64,000 nt of DNA from Manis javanica (lineage: Eukaryota; Chordata; Mammalia; Pholidota; Manidae): contig NC_133158.1 in assembly GCF_040802235.1 (NCBI RefSeq), positions 154,702,401 to 154,766,400 on the forward strand, in the 5' to 3' direction. The notes below the pieces were generated by a model. It was not told where the DNA came from. It did not search any database and saw only the letters and a program-made list of their open reading frames with translations. A program made the translations under genes and the position numbers. The stretch's first letter is position 1. Each line of letters opens with the position of its first letter. Shown piece by piece: positions 50,601-61,010 of this stretch.

Positions 50601-53600
50601 TCCCACTGCCCATATATGGACCATCTGAGCATCTTTATGAATTTGAACTTATTGAATTATAATATCCATGAGTCTGCAGTAATACAGGAGAGGATACAGG
50701 AGAGTCATATAGGAAAGGCAGAGAGAGAAATGAGAAATAGAAGTTGTTCTGGGCAGACAAATGATAGCCTGTAAAATGCAGAAGAAATGATAAAATTAGA
50801 AAAGCAGCACACTGCAACCAATTATTGTGATAAATGGTGATCAGTAGAGATGAAGATCATCAATGATGTTAAACCCATCCGTCAAAATGTTTTTAGGGAC
50901 AGGATATGACACAGTCTCAAAGTTATGACCTCAGGAATTATTGACCAATTGCAAACTGGAAAATGTACATTTAAAAGATCTGAAGGACACCACTTCAACC
51001 AAGATATCAAACTTAGTGTCACCAATAGTAATGAGAGGCCTATAATATACCCACACCACTTAAGTTTTCTTGCCAAAATATTTAACCCAAGTCTGGTTGT
51101 GAGGAAACAAACAGGAAAGCCCCATGTAGGACATTCTACAAGATAACTGGCTGAGATTTTCTTCAAAAACAATTTAATATTCTGAAAAACAAAATGACAG
51201 CAAGACTAGTGTAGATAAAAAGAAACTAAAGAAAAATGAACCTTGTTCATAAACCTTCATTGGATCCTGCATGAAAACTTCAAAACAGTTTAGAATAACA
51301 GTATTTTTTTTCTTGGGGGATAAGTGCTGGTATGTTTTGGAGTGAGATATCACAATGTCTGCAACAACTTTCAAACGGTTCAGCAACATAGGTGTGGAAA
51401 TAAATAAATGTGTGTGTGTGTATAATATCCATACAGAGAAAGAGCAAGTGAGAATGGTAAAACATTCATAAAAGGTGAATCTCGGTGAAAAGGGTATATA
51501 GAGGTTCATTGTACTATACCTTCAGATTTGTGTAGATTTGAAAAATTTGCTTATGGGGGAAAAGTCACTGGTCCTGAAGGATGAAGTCCAGCCTCCGTCA
51601 CCCAGCATTCAAAGCTGTCTTCTGCCCAGATCTGCCGAACTGCACTCACTTCAAAGTGACTCCAGGGCTGGGTTGTGTCCTAGCAACCCTGCTTCCCAAC
51701 ATGAGCATCGTGTCAAACTGGTCTCAAGAACTTCTCCCCTCTACTCCTCAGTAGGACCCCCCCTTAGATCAAACTGATCTACTTACTCTCATAACTCTGC
51801 TTGTACCAATTTGCCTGGGAATGTGGCTCATTCTCTCTACTCAAATGAAAACAGCCCCCTCCCTTCAATCCCACCCTCACTTGAATGTAAATATGACCAT
51901 CTAGGCTAACACCTGATATTTCCCTTCATAGTCCTGTATGTGAAGATATTCAAATATCATCTCCATAAGAGAAAACAGGGATCATAGCTGTGATTCTTAA
52001 AGAACTCACTCTACCTAGAAAATAATATCTTCAATGAAGAAGTATAGAGTGATTGGTTACATTCCTTTATAGTATTTATGAATGATGTCATCATTATTTT
52101 GATATCAAAATTCCAGGAAAAAAAAGAAGACATTTAGTAAATAAGTTAGTTTCCTGTGTGGAATGCCAAACAAAGTCATTTAAAAAATAATTTTAAGATG
52201 AAGTGGGTTTGGATTAAATGCTTTTGTTCTTACGTGGACATTTGGTATTACATAGACCGCAGAAGGCTTGGGTGAGTTTGGGAAGGTACCTATCTGATCA
52301 TGAAGCCACATATGCTCATGTCCCCTTCTATGGCACTAACTTCCTTCTTCTATATTTAATTTAGACACTGCTGTCGATTATCTTTTCTGCCCTTGGAATT
52401 GCTTTCTCTGGATACTGCCTGGCCATATCTGCTCTGGGCCTTGTTCAGGGCCCATACTGCCACACTCCCAATGGCTGGGAGTATGCTTTTGAAGACACTG
52501 CAGGACGGTAAGGAATAATTCCCCAGATCAAGGGAATCTGAAAACCGGAGGCACCTGGCTTCCTGCTCATATTCATTTGCATGATCACGTTACCAGAGTG
52601 CAGAATTTTCCTATTAGTTTACTAATATCAGTTTGTTCCTACACGGATCTTTGTTTAGATGATTTTTCTCCAGTTTTTAATGCCACATGCATTCACTATT
52701 TTGAGGCTGTCATGGAGATATCCGAAGGGGAGGCGTGCGTGTGTCTCCCATACTCCAGAACAAAGCTTCGTGGTTATTATGTTCTGGTGACCGCCGGAGC
52801 CTGGGACTTCAGTGGCTCTAGAAATTCCATCTCATTTTGTGGCCAGGTTGGACTTGTGGTCTGTGACAGAGGTGAAAGAGCTTGGCTGGGAGAGAATCAC
52901 AGTGCCCTTGGCTGGTGCCCCCCGGCCATACTGTCAGGGGTTATGCAGAGAGAGAACCTGGCAGGGTGAGCAGCAAGGTGCAGTCTGAGATCCAGAGACA
53001 TGACTAAGTACAGGAGCTGTAGAAGGAGCCAGGAGCTTAGCCAGCACGTGTTGCAGGAAAGTCTAGGGAGGCCCCCTTGTTCAGAGGACTGGTAGCTCGG
53101 TCAGGTGTTGACAGACCCAGTCTTGGATGGCAGAACACCTCACACTGGCATTGTGCTGGGTTTAATGGCCCACCAGTGCCTTCAGAGACAGGTTAGGAGG
53201 TAGCAGGGCCCAGATGGATACAGAGGAGGTCCCCTGAATCTCTCCCTGTCTGGTCCTGTGCTCAGAATTCTAATGGAATAAAATGAGGGAGTATCTGGGG
53301 AAATTACAATTTCTTCTCGATTCCCCATGTCTGGCTCTATTCAAGGCCCACATCTCTTTGAGGTCTTCCATGGTCAGGCCTGCATGGCCAAACTGCTTCT
53401 GCGTGCACAGCTGCCTTATTCCCAAAGCTTTTGCAAGATGCCACGTGATGTGAACAGAGATCCCTCATGTCATGAGAACCTAGAAGATAACCTCAGGCCT
53501 TTCTGAGCACTTGGAGACATTCTTGTGGGATTGAAGGGGCTCAGAAAAGGGAACTCCAAGGTAGAATGCCGCACTGAGTGCAAAAAAAAAATCATTTTTA

Positions 53601-56600
53601 TGCCGTCAGCTCCTGAACTTTCCCCCACTCCAAACCAAGGAAGCCTCCTCTTTCAATGCAAAAATCTCAAGCTGCCATATGCCTGTCCATTACTCCTTTA
53701 AAGTTGTCCTTGACGTTTGTATTCACCTGATTATAGCTACATAAAAATGTCTGCAGGTGAAATGTTGTTTGGAGGCCATGACGGGAAGCTAAATCTCTTG
53801 TCTCCTAGAGAAATTTTTAAGGCTTGGAAAATTCAGGGTGGAACACACCTTAAAGCTTAAGTTACACAAATAAGATATTCACTTATTCAACAAATATTTG
53901 GAGCACACATTAAAGCTGAAGTTGCACAAACAAGCTATTCATTTATTGTGCATTTATTCAACAAATATTTAGTGAGCACCTACTATGTCCAGGCCTTGAA
54001 TTAGGTGCTAGAGAATAAAAGATAAATTACACAGGTTGCCTTCCCTCTAGGCACTCAAACAGACCTGACAGAACATTCTACTGAGATGGAAGCCTTCATG
54101 TGAACATTGCCTTTGGAATACAGGCCTTCAGTGCTATGGATCCAGGCTTCAGTCTCTTGTCTCTTACGTACAAACTGTGTGACCTTAGAAAAATACCTAG
54201 ATATATCTGAGCCTCTCTAAATTGAATATAATAATCATTTCTACCTCACAGAATTGAGAATTAAATGGAAGTAAAACACAAATTAGATTTAACAAATTAT
54301 CAAAACATGCCAGATTTTATCACTAACATCATTACCCTGCATTTTTTTTTCTTTTTTGCCATATAATGTCCTCTATTTTCCAGTTGGCCAATAGGTCCAG
54401 CCACTGGCATGGTAACCAGAGAGGATGCTGAGTGTTTCATTGAACAGGCATTTGTTGATCTTTGTAATGCACCAGGTATTGCCTTGGGTCTTAGACCTGG
54501 CTCTTCAGAGATGAATAAATCACAATAGTGCTCTTAGAGTACACAGTATAGCATACAGATACAGATACAGATTCAGACAGAATTACAACATACCAGAGTA
54601 AGTGATGAGGTTAGATCTGTGTATGCAGATTGTATAGGGAGTGAGTGTCAGGGAAAGGTTCTCCAATCATTCTAGACCTCGCTAGTGCACTTAGGACTGT
54701 CTGTGGTTTATAAGAAGAAATAGTACCAGAGCCTGGAAGAAAAATAGAAACCCTGCAAATCATCCGGCTTTTAAGTGTTGGATGATCTGTGCAGAGCTTC
54801 TGAGACCAGTCCAGGGTAAGGCTCTGAAAGGGGTTAGCTTCCATGGTGGCTGAGACCGAGTTAGAACTGTGAGGGCTTAGGAACTGGGTCTAGGGAAATG
54901 GTAACGGGAAATCACAACTGTATCATGCTTTACAGAGTCCAGCTCATTTTTACATACCTTTTACTGAATATTCAATACTGGCCCTTGGGTTAGATATTTT
55001 AAGTTCATTGTCCAAACAAGACCATGGCAGTCAGTGACGTAAAGCCCCTCGCCAAAGAACCCGCATATGCAAGCGTTCCTGCCCCATACTAGGTGCTCTG
55101 CTACTGGAGACCGAAGGGCCACTGGCATTAGCGACATCTAGAAATCCTCAGAGTGCTGCTGACTGTCCTGGAGCAGAGAGTGTAGGAAATTAAGGAAGGA
55201 AAGAGGGAGCTAAAGGAAGGGATAGGGGAGAAATAGAGGAGGGATAGGAAGAGGTCATGGTGGTGGTGGTCACCGAAATACAGAATTCACCCTTTTTCAC
55301 CACAGACGACAGTGCCCAGGCCACTTGGCTGGTATCCAGAGTGGCTGAATCATTGTCTTTAAAAAAAGGCAAGATATTTATAAACAACTCTGCCCAATAA
55401 ATAGGTTTGATTGTTTTCATTTGGGGAATTTTTTGAAGAGACCAGTTCTGCATTTAGATGTAGTGGAACAGAGAGGGTGTTGGTGACCCTTCGAGGTGCA
55501 AATGGCCATGGCTGACCTGGAAGTGAGCAGAAGTCAGTCAGGTAGATTCAGTGTGGTTTCAAGAGTATCTTGGGAATGGTTTAAGTCTCATAATCCTGTC
55601 CTAAACCAGACTCATTGGACCGTTCAATCTTTTGCATTCTTACCCCATAATCTAACTCTTCTTCACAGCTGCAGTACTGCCATGTTCTACAGCAGAGGTT
55701 CTCTGCACTGTGGACCCCAGAACAGCAGGAACAGCATCATCTGGGAAGTCAGAAATGCAAAACCTTGAGCCCCAGGCAGATCCTTTGAATCAGAAACTCT
55801 GGGGTGGGGCCCAGCAATCTGCATTTCACTTGCCTCCAGATGATCCTGATGCATGCTCAAGTTTGAGAACTGCTGCTCTGAAGGGCTTTGTGACAGATCC
55901 TAGGAATTTCTAGCAGCATTTCTCTTTGCTCTTCTGCCACATGCCTGATTTTATTTCCAGCATAAGCTCAGCCTTGTCCCTGCCATCCTGAGCTAAGTTC
56001 CGGACTCCTAAGGAATGGGCAACCTTTACCTCTCCTGCTATTGGCATGTGCTGTCTTTCATTTCTATTGAAATTTTTCAGTATGTGTCTTGCCTTCTAAA
56101 CAAGTTAGAATTGTCTCTGAGGCAGGCACCACGTTTATAATAAGCATAACCCAGTGTTATGCATATTATGTGTTCAGTATATTTATCTGAATGATTTCTT
56201 AAAATATGTTAATTAATGTGTAATAGTATTATGCATATTAATCATATATATGAATTTCACAAACATAGAAATACCTGTAGCTTTCTTCCTTGGACCAAGA
56301 ATTTAAGCCTGACCATGGGTCTTACCAGCCATTTCTGTCCTTTCTCTCAGGTTCCTCACAGATTCCAGCATATGGACTCAGTGTCTGGAACCTGCACATG
56401 TAGTGGAGTGGAACATCATTTTATTTTCCATTCTCATAGCTCTCAGTGGGCTTCAAGTAATCGTTTGCCTCGCCAGAGTAGTCATTCAGTTATCCAAGAT
56501 ACTGTGTGGAACCTATTCAGTCATCATCCAGGTAACAGACCACCACTGGCACCTGTACCTCCTCTATTTTACCCCTACTGTCCAGGTCTCAGTGAGTCTT

Positions 56601-57308
56601 GTTGAAAAGATTTTTAGAACTCCTTCATCTTCTGTACATTCCTACTGCCCTTGTCTTTATTCAAGCTCTAATATCTCAGTTTTTTCTGGTATTCCAATGT
56701 GTCTGTTGGCTTGTCTGAATGGACTGAGTCAATGGAATAACTGTAAAATCTGCATTCCACGTTGAACAATGAAAACAGTACAAGTGCTATGAATAAGCAA
56801 AATTTCAGTGCTCTATGGAGAAATAACCCAAAGCACAAAGAAGTCTTATCATTTATTCAGAATTTCCCTGTTCATAAGATAATTGAAGGCTCACAACATT
56901 TTTCCATTGAAATAATTTCTCTTTTGAATTATGCTGCTACATTTAATTAATAACCTTCTTTATACTGAATCATTAGCAACTGCTTCTGCTTCATCTGCTT
57001 AAACACTAATGTTAATTTAGTTATGGCTGAAGCTTCCAAACTTTTCCAGCAAGTCTAGAGTGAAAACAATAAGTTACCGTGTATCTTGTTTAATAACATA
57101 TAATGTTATTACAGATGATATAACATATAATAACATATAACATATAATACCTTTCCTAGTGGTTTCAAATAGATATTTTTCTATTCAATCATGTTTTCAA
57201 TATAAGTATAAGTTTAAGTTGTCACCTGTATTATGAATCATTAATCAAGCTAAATTTACTACTTTACTGACTTTATTTTTCCTTTTTTAATAGCCTGGAA
57301 TTATTTGA
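41432..57308 (+). CDS. TM4SF18: TM4SF18, five coding exons, 201 aa
   Basis: Joined CDS 41432-41608, 44394-44483, 52365-52507, 56351-56531 and 57294-57308 gives 606 nt including the stop, 201 aa, the length I recall for human TM4SF18. All introns are GT-AG and phases equal those of TM4SF1. The protein begins MGSRKCGSCL and has four hydrophobic segments (about residues 11-30, 46-71, 91-115, 159-186), the PNGQT motif after TM1, a cytosolic CKCCQSENCSKKY loop (76-88), and a large extracellular loop with CLEPAHVVEW. It ends CGTYSVIIQPGII. It is a member of the L6 family of four-TM surface proteins; its own function is poorly known. Unlike TM4SF1 it has no N-X-S/T sequon in the large loop. A splice acceptor at 41411-41413 shows that the leader begins in an upstream noncoding exon. 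I am very sure of the identity. Confidence 0.96.
42035..42250 (+). repeat. MIR SINE, TM4SF18 intron 1
   Basis: 'atttgaaaaatgggaataat', 'attgtggggattaaataac', 'tactaggtatcc'. Confidence 0.65.
42640..43160 (+). mobile_element. Old L1 3' end (L1ME-like), TM4SF18 intron 1
   Basis: 'gtttatggcagtattattta' type of pattern, 'attatggtacatgcacttca', and a T-rich 3'UTR end 'ctctatattggagttttatt'. Confidence 0.7.
44120..44340 (+). repeat. MIR SINE, TM4SF18 intron 1
   Basis: 'ataaactcacagcaacccaa', 'cacagctaggaagtggctga', 'ggaattgaacccagttct'. Confidence 0.75.
44394..44483 (+). CDS. TM4SF18: TM4SF18 coding exon 2 (residues 60-89)
   Basis: 90 nt between acceptor ...ttactatag and donor gtaagt. It encodes MLIVAAVLLV and the Cys-rich cytosolic loop, ending SKKYM. 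Same size and phase as exon 2 of TM4SF1. Confidence 0.95.
44738..45030 (-). mobile_element. Antisense L1 3' end
   Basis: 'ttttattgaggactgattta', 'taaaagtgtaccattccatg', 'tctggcttctttcacccagc' are the inverted L1M 3' landmarks. Confidence 0.75.
45700..48000 (-). other. AT-rich block, possible ERV internal remnant
   Basis: Very AT-rich, with no MIR, L2 or L1 pattern recognised. It adjoins the ERV leader on the side where the provirus body should be, so it may be its decayed or deleted interior, but no gag/pol/env similarity can be read. Origin unresolved. Confidence 0.25.
48001..48712 (-). mobile_element. Probable ERV leader/5' internal remnant
   Basis: On the - strand this follows the primer-binding site directly, where the leader and start of gag lie in a provirus. 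The longest frame (48115-48486) shows no gag motif that I recognise. No function. Confidence 0.4.
48713..48730 (-). other. Retroviral primer-binding site, tRNA-Lys(1,2) type
   Basis: The - strand matches 17 of 18 positions of the PBS complementary to the 3' end of tRNA-Lys(1,2), the primer of many class II (beta-like) retroelements. It lies 5 nt after the end of the LTR, the expected place. Confidence 0.75.
48736..49261 (-). mobile_element. ERV long terminal repeat (5' LTR), antisense in TM4SF18 intron 2
   Basis: 526 bp; on the - strand it starts TGCCAAAATACGG and ends CTTCTCTACA, with a TATAAG element (49038-49043) and the PBS just after it. No second LTR copy is found in the window on the provirus side, so the element is truncated or rearranged. 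Confidence 0.65.
49385..49510 (+). repeat. MIR SINE fragment
   Basis: 'catactttacacttttaaag' and 'acattttacagaaaatggag'. Confidence 0.5.
50870..51560 (+). mobile_element. Old L1 3'UTR (L1MC/ME-like), TM4SF18 intron 2
   Basis: 'attgaccaattgcaaactgg', 'acttcaaccaagatatcaaa', 'ggacattctacaagataact', 'attggatcctgcatgaaaac' follow the known 3'UTR of an old L1 type. Confidence 0.65.
52365..52507 (+). CDS. TM4SF18: TM4SF18 coding exon 3 (residues 90-136, split codon 137)
   Basis: 143 nt after acceptor ...atttaatttag; begins TLLSIIFSAL and covers TM3 and the first half of the large loop (YCHTPNGWEYAFEDTAG). It is one codon shorter than in TM4SF1. Donor gtaagg at 52508; Arg137 is split 2+1. Confidence 0.95.
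53841..53960 (+). repeat. Diverged 60-bp tandem duplication
   Basis: 53841-53900 and 53901-53960 align throughout (gaacacaccttaaagct / gagcacacattaaagct). Confidence 0.8.
54130..54290 (+). repeat. MIR SINE
   Basis: 'gtgtgaccttagaaaaatac', 'tctgagcctctctaaatt', 'acctcacagaattgagaatt'. Confidence 0.55.
55690..55880 (-). mobile_element. MER5A, inverted, TM4SF18 intron 3
   Basis: 'acagcagaggttctctgcac', 'aatcagaaactctggggtgg', 'gctcaagtttgagaactgct': an almost complete and well preserved copy. Confidence 0.8.
56351..56531 (+). CDS. TM4SF18: TM4SF18 coding exon 4 (split codon 137 to residue 197)
   Basis: 181 nt after acceptor ...ctttctctcag; reads FLTDSSIWTQ, then CLEPAHVVEW and TM4, ending GTYSVIIQ. 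Donor gtaaca at 56532. Confidence 0.95.
57294..57308 (+). CDS. TM4SF18: TM4SF18 coding exon 5, terminal part (PGII, stop)
   Basis: Fifteen coding bases (CCT GGA ATT ATT TGA) after a T-rich tract and acceptor ...tttaatag. Matches the known C-terminus of the human protein as I recall it. Confidence 0.9.
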   Translation, partial: PGII

Positions 57309-57813
57309 AGAAGGACAAGAATATTTCCAATCATCAAGATATGGCCAACTGTCTCATATCCACTGTGTAGACTGGAGGGCAATATTCAAATGATGGTATT
57401 TTCATCATTTGGTGTTATTTTGCCCATTTGTGAAATCTGCTGGTAATTACAATCATGCCACCTTTCCATTTAGAACTTTTTTCTAAATGACATGTGTCAG
57501 AAACTCAGAAATGTTTACACTCTTTGATCAAACAAATCCATTTCCAATCTATACTATGGGAATAAATAAGATACAAATGAAACTTTATACAGATACATTG
57601 CAACATTATTTAATATTCTGGAAAATTAGAAATACCACAAAGCCTCTTTCAGGGGAAGGATTAAATAGTGGTACATTAGTGATAATAGAATATAATCATT
57701 ACAAAATATTATATAGTCATTACACATGAAGTTTTAAAGATTATGAATACAGCTCTGTGAAAAACAGATTACAAATTTCTGCTTACAGTATAAGCATTAC
57801 TATCTAAAATAAA
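57309..57813 (+). other. TM4SF18: TM4SF18 3'UTR, end uncertain
   Basis: AT-rich sequence after the stop. AATAAA hexamers occur at 57561-57566 and 57808-57813, both inside an old L1 3' fragment (57480-57960). The 3' end may therefore use an L1-derived signal or lie further downstream; I cannot choose. Confidence 0.4.
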
Positions 57814-57960
57814 CAAACAAAACTCCAGATAATCAAAATTGAGGATCAAAAGTAAATCTAGAAGGATTTACACAAATACCAACTGTGGTTGATTTTTGGG
57901 TCACAGGTGACCGTTCTTACTTTTCTCTGTTTTCTAAGTTTTATTATGTTTTACAAAACT
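57480..57960 (+). mobile_element. Old L1 3' end (L1ME-like), overlaps TM4SF18 3'UTR
   Basis: 'ttgcaacattatttaatatt', 'aatagtggtacattagtgat', 'atttctgcttacagtataag' follow the L1ME 3' pattern. It supplies the AATAAA hexamers nearest the stop codon. Confidence 0.65.
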
Positions 57961-58274
57961 TGTATTTTTACTATGAAAAACTTCTGCTGTTTTTCCAAAC
58001 TTTAAAGATATGTTTTTTCCACATTTTCCAACCTCGAGTATCTGTCAACATCAAAGAGTAACATTTCAGTGTTCAGTGAGGAAAGTAGTGAGATAAATAA
58101 GCCCAAAATAGTTTTATATAAACTTAGGCATTCTAACTGAGCTGCTGGTCATCTTTTCTTACTTGTGGTGATGAGTGTGGTGGCCATAGTCTTAGCCTTG
58201 AAATAAATGAGCAGATGGGATTAGAGAAGGTGCACATTGACCAGCTGATACCTGTGTCCTGAGGAGTTACTACT

Positions 58275-58765
58275 ACCTTATTTATAAAAAACAATTTTTT
58301 TATTAAGGTATCATTGATATACAATCTTATGAAGATTTCACACAAGCAACATTTTGGTTACTACATTCACCCATATTATCAAGTCCCACCCCACACCCCA
58401 TTGCAGTCACTGTCCATCAGTGTAGTAAGATGCTGTGAAGTCACTACTTGTCTTCTATGTGCTATACTGCCTTCCCCATGACCCCTCTACGTTAAGTGTG
58501 CTAATCATAATACCCCTTCATCCCCTTCTCCCTCCCTCTCACCCTCCCCACCAGATCTTTCCCACCCCTCCCCTTTGGTAACCACTAGTCCCTTCCTGGA
58601 GTCTGTGAGTCTGCTGCTGTTTTGTTCCTTCGGTTTTGCTTTGTTGTTATACTCCACAAATCAGGGAAGTCATTTGGTACTTGTCTTTCCCCACTGGCAT
58701 ATTTCACTGAGCATAATACCATCTAGCTCCATCCATGTTGCTGCAAATGGTAAGATTTAAAAACA
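58275..58765 (-). mobile_element. Young antisense L1 3' end (lineage-type)
   Basis: Well-preserved inverted L1 3' region: 'attaaggtatcattgatata', 'cattgcagtcactgtccatc', 'ctccatccatgttgctgcaa'. Little decay, so it is among the youngest insertions here and informative for the host lineage. Confidence 0.75.
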
Positions 58766-58807
58766 AGTTTTTTTTTTAAGTAAAACATTTATAAACCATC
58801 TGCCTAT

Positions 58808-58905
58808 ACTTACCATGACCTCTTTGAGGACAGCAGCCATGTCTCATATTTTCCTGTCATCCATAGGTCCAGCACAGATGGGCACAGTAGACACTCAGGT
58901 GTTGG
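58808..58905 (+). mobile_element. L2 LINE 3' end
   Basis: 'acctctttgaggacagcagc', 'ccagcacagatgggcacagt'. Confidence 0.6.
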
Positions 58906-59639
58906 ATATTCAGGGCAGGCCTTTCTGGTCTCCGCGGCTGCTCTGCCGAGCGCCTGTCTCCATCGTAGGTCCGCTGGGCTCTAACACTTCTGCCACTTCC
59001 CCACTCTTCCCTCCATGGACGCTGTTCACATGCTCTGCCAATACCTGTTCTTGCCAACGCTGGGCTGTAGCCTGGGGGAAAAGGGAGAAATGCCTCTCAC
59101 CTTTGTGCCGGAACTGCCTGCAGCCTCCTTTAAGCATAGCCACCCAGTCCACAGCTTTTGCTGAAGCAAGCCTCTTGCAAGTAAGCCATACTGTGGACCC
59201 CATGACCCCCTGCCCTTATCCCAGAACCAAGCTACGGGCAGCCAGGTGCCACCCCACTGGCTCTGAGTTAGCCTAGAGTAAAGCAGGGTTCACACCACAT
59301 GGGTGGTCGATCTTGCTTGAGAGTTTGAACTGGGAAGTGAAGAATGGGCAGCCTCGGCATTGCTATCAGAAAGCTCACTGAAGGACGAGGAAGAACACCA
59401 GCACACGGAGAGTATCTGATTACTCCGTCCAGCCCAGAAGCTCATCATATCTTGTGCCTCTTGACCAGTTCTCCCAAAGACTCCTCAGCCCTTTTGTATA
59501 CAGACTTCCAGTGGGTCAACCCCAACAGTGAGTTAGACACTTGCAGATTATCTTAATATTGTTTAGATTCCATATGGTACCATACGAAGGGTGGACCATG
59601 AATAGACGTCAGCTCAGTAACTCCATCATAGAACTGGAA

Positions 59640-60010
59640 ACATTGCCTAACAACAGGGGCACAGTTCAACGCAGTACAATCTATCTATTAGTAAATTAAA
59701 TATTACCACAGCCACCAAAAATTTTGTATTTAAAGAGTATATGTTGACGGTGTAATTTTAAGTAAAAAAGCTGGATGCAAATCCATGTGTCCAGTTGAGC
59801 CCACATTTTTACACAACTATATAATTCCATGTAGACATGTACAAACCTTCAGATACATAGAAAAAATGATGGAAAAAATACCAAAATATTAATAGTTAAT
59901 AATTACTGCCAAATGATGGGGTTTTATGAATTATATTTCTTTTCTTTACATTGTTCTCTATTTTCAAATTTTCCTTTGAAAATGTACTTCTTGAATAATG
60001 AGAAAAAATT
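59640..60010 (+). mobile_element. Old L1 3' end (L1ME-like)
   Basis: Pattern 'ttaagtaaaaaagctggatg', 'gtacttcttgaataatgaga', typical of L1ME 3'UTRs. Confidence 0.55.
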
Positions 60011-60289
60011 CAAAAAGCAAGTGCTTTCTGTAAAATCCACTTGAGTTTAAAACAGGGAAGAACTAGACATGAGGGTATGTGAGTGATAGCCCTTTTTCTT
60101 ACCCTCTTTAGAAAATATTCTTTCCATTTTATAAATTCTCAGAGAGCCTGAGTATTGCCAGCTAATCCTAATTGAGAATGAGTTCTATTTTATGCACAGA
60201 TGCTCTTACATTTATTATTTCCCTCTTATTTTCCTTGCTTCTATCTCATTGTACCTTTCCAAACTTCTTAAATGCCTACCTTACTAATT

Positions 60290-60745
60290 TACAACATGTC
60301 TTCCCAAAATAAACATTAAGACTGCATTTTTTTTTCTAAGTACCACTTTGGCTTCATCTCACAAGTTTTGAAATACTGTATTTTCCTTATTCAGTTATAA
60401 ATATTTCCTCCTTTTCCTTATGATTTATTTTTCCTTTTGTGAGTTTTTAAATGTGCTTTAAAATTCCCAAATACATGAGCTGGTGTTGTGTTTTCCTTAT
60501 CTGATTTCCAACTTCATTGTATTGTGATCATAGAATGTGGTCTATATGATTCTGATATTTAGGACATTTTAAGAGTTGCTTTGTGCTAATATTTGTAAAT
60601 ATTCTATGTACTTTCAAAGTATGTGTTTTCTGCAAATATTAGATGTAAGATTCTTTATGTGTCCATTAGATTAAGATGTTAATTTTGTAATTCAGATCCT
60701 CAACATCTTTCCTTTTCAGTTGGTTGCTCGATCTATGAGTTTCTA
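60290..60745 (-). mobile_element. Antisense L1 ORF2 fragment
   Basis: 'cattgtattgtgatcataga', 'gtggtctatatgattctgat', 'aagtatgtgttttctgcaaa' is an inverted ORF2 segment of an old L1. Confidence 0.6.
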
Positions 60746-60829
60746 TGAGGACTGAATGAATGTATATATGTAAAGCAATTTGTATATGTACCTCAGAAAA
60801 TAGTGTTTGGCACATGGATGCAATTTGTA

Positions 60830-61010
60830 AATGGCTTATAACATAGTGGTTTAAAGATGTATTCTGGAGTCAGATTGTTTAGATTCAAATCTGGGTTCTG
60901 TCTTGCCTGTGTGGCTTACTATATCTGTGCCTCAGTTTCTGAATCTGTAAAATGGGAATGATGGAGTTGTGACTATTAAGTGAGTTGGTACATGTAAAGC
61001 TCTAAGAACC
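60830..61010 (+). repeat. MIR SINE
   Basis: 'attctggagtcagattgttt', 'gtgcctcagtttctgaatct', 'gtaaaatgggaatgatggag'. Confidence 0.75.

Larger units (their letters stand above)
44484..52364 (+). other. TM4SF18: TM4SF18 intron 2 (7.9 kb)
   Basis: The longest intron in the window, against 90 nt for the matching TM4SF1 intron. It holds an antisense L1 end (44738-45030), MIR pieces, an AT-rich block (46.1-48.0 kb), an antisense ERV LTR with primer-binding site, and an L1 3' end (50870-51560). No coding sequence was recognised in it. Confidence 0.85.
52508..56350 (+). other. TM4SF18: TM4SF18 intron 3
   Basis: 3843-nt intron containing a diverged 60-bp tandem duplication (53841-53960), an old repeat of MIR type (54130-54290) and an inverted MER5A (about 55690-55880). 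Confidence 0.85.

Noticed and set aside
58815-59276. 153-codon frame on the + strand
   Set aside because: Its start is in an L2 3' end and the rest shows no domain or exon signals; GC-rich composition alone explains its length.
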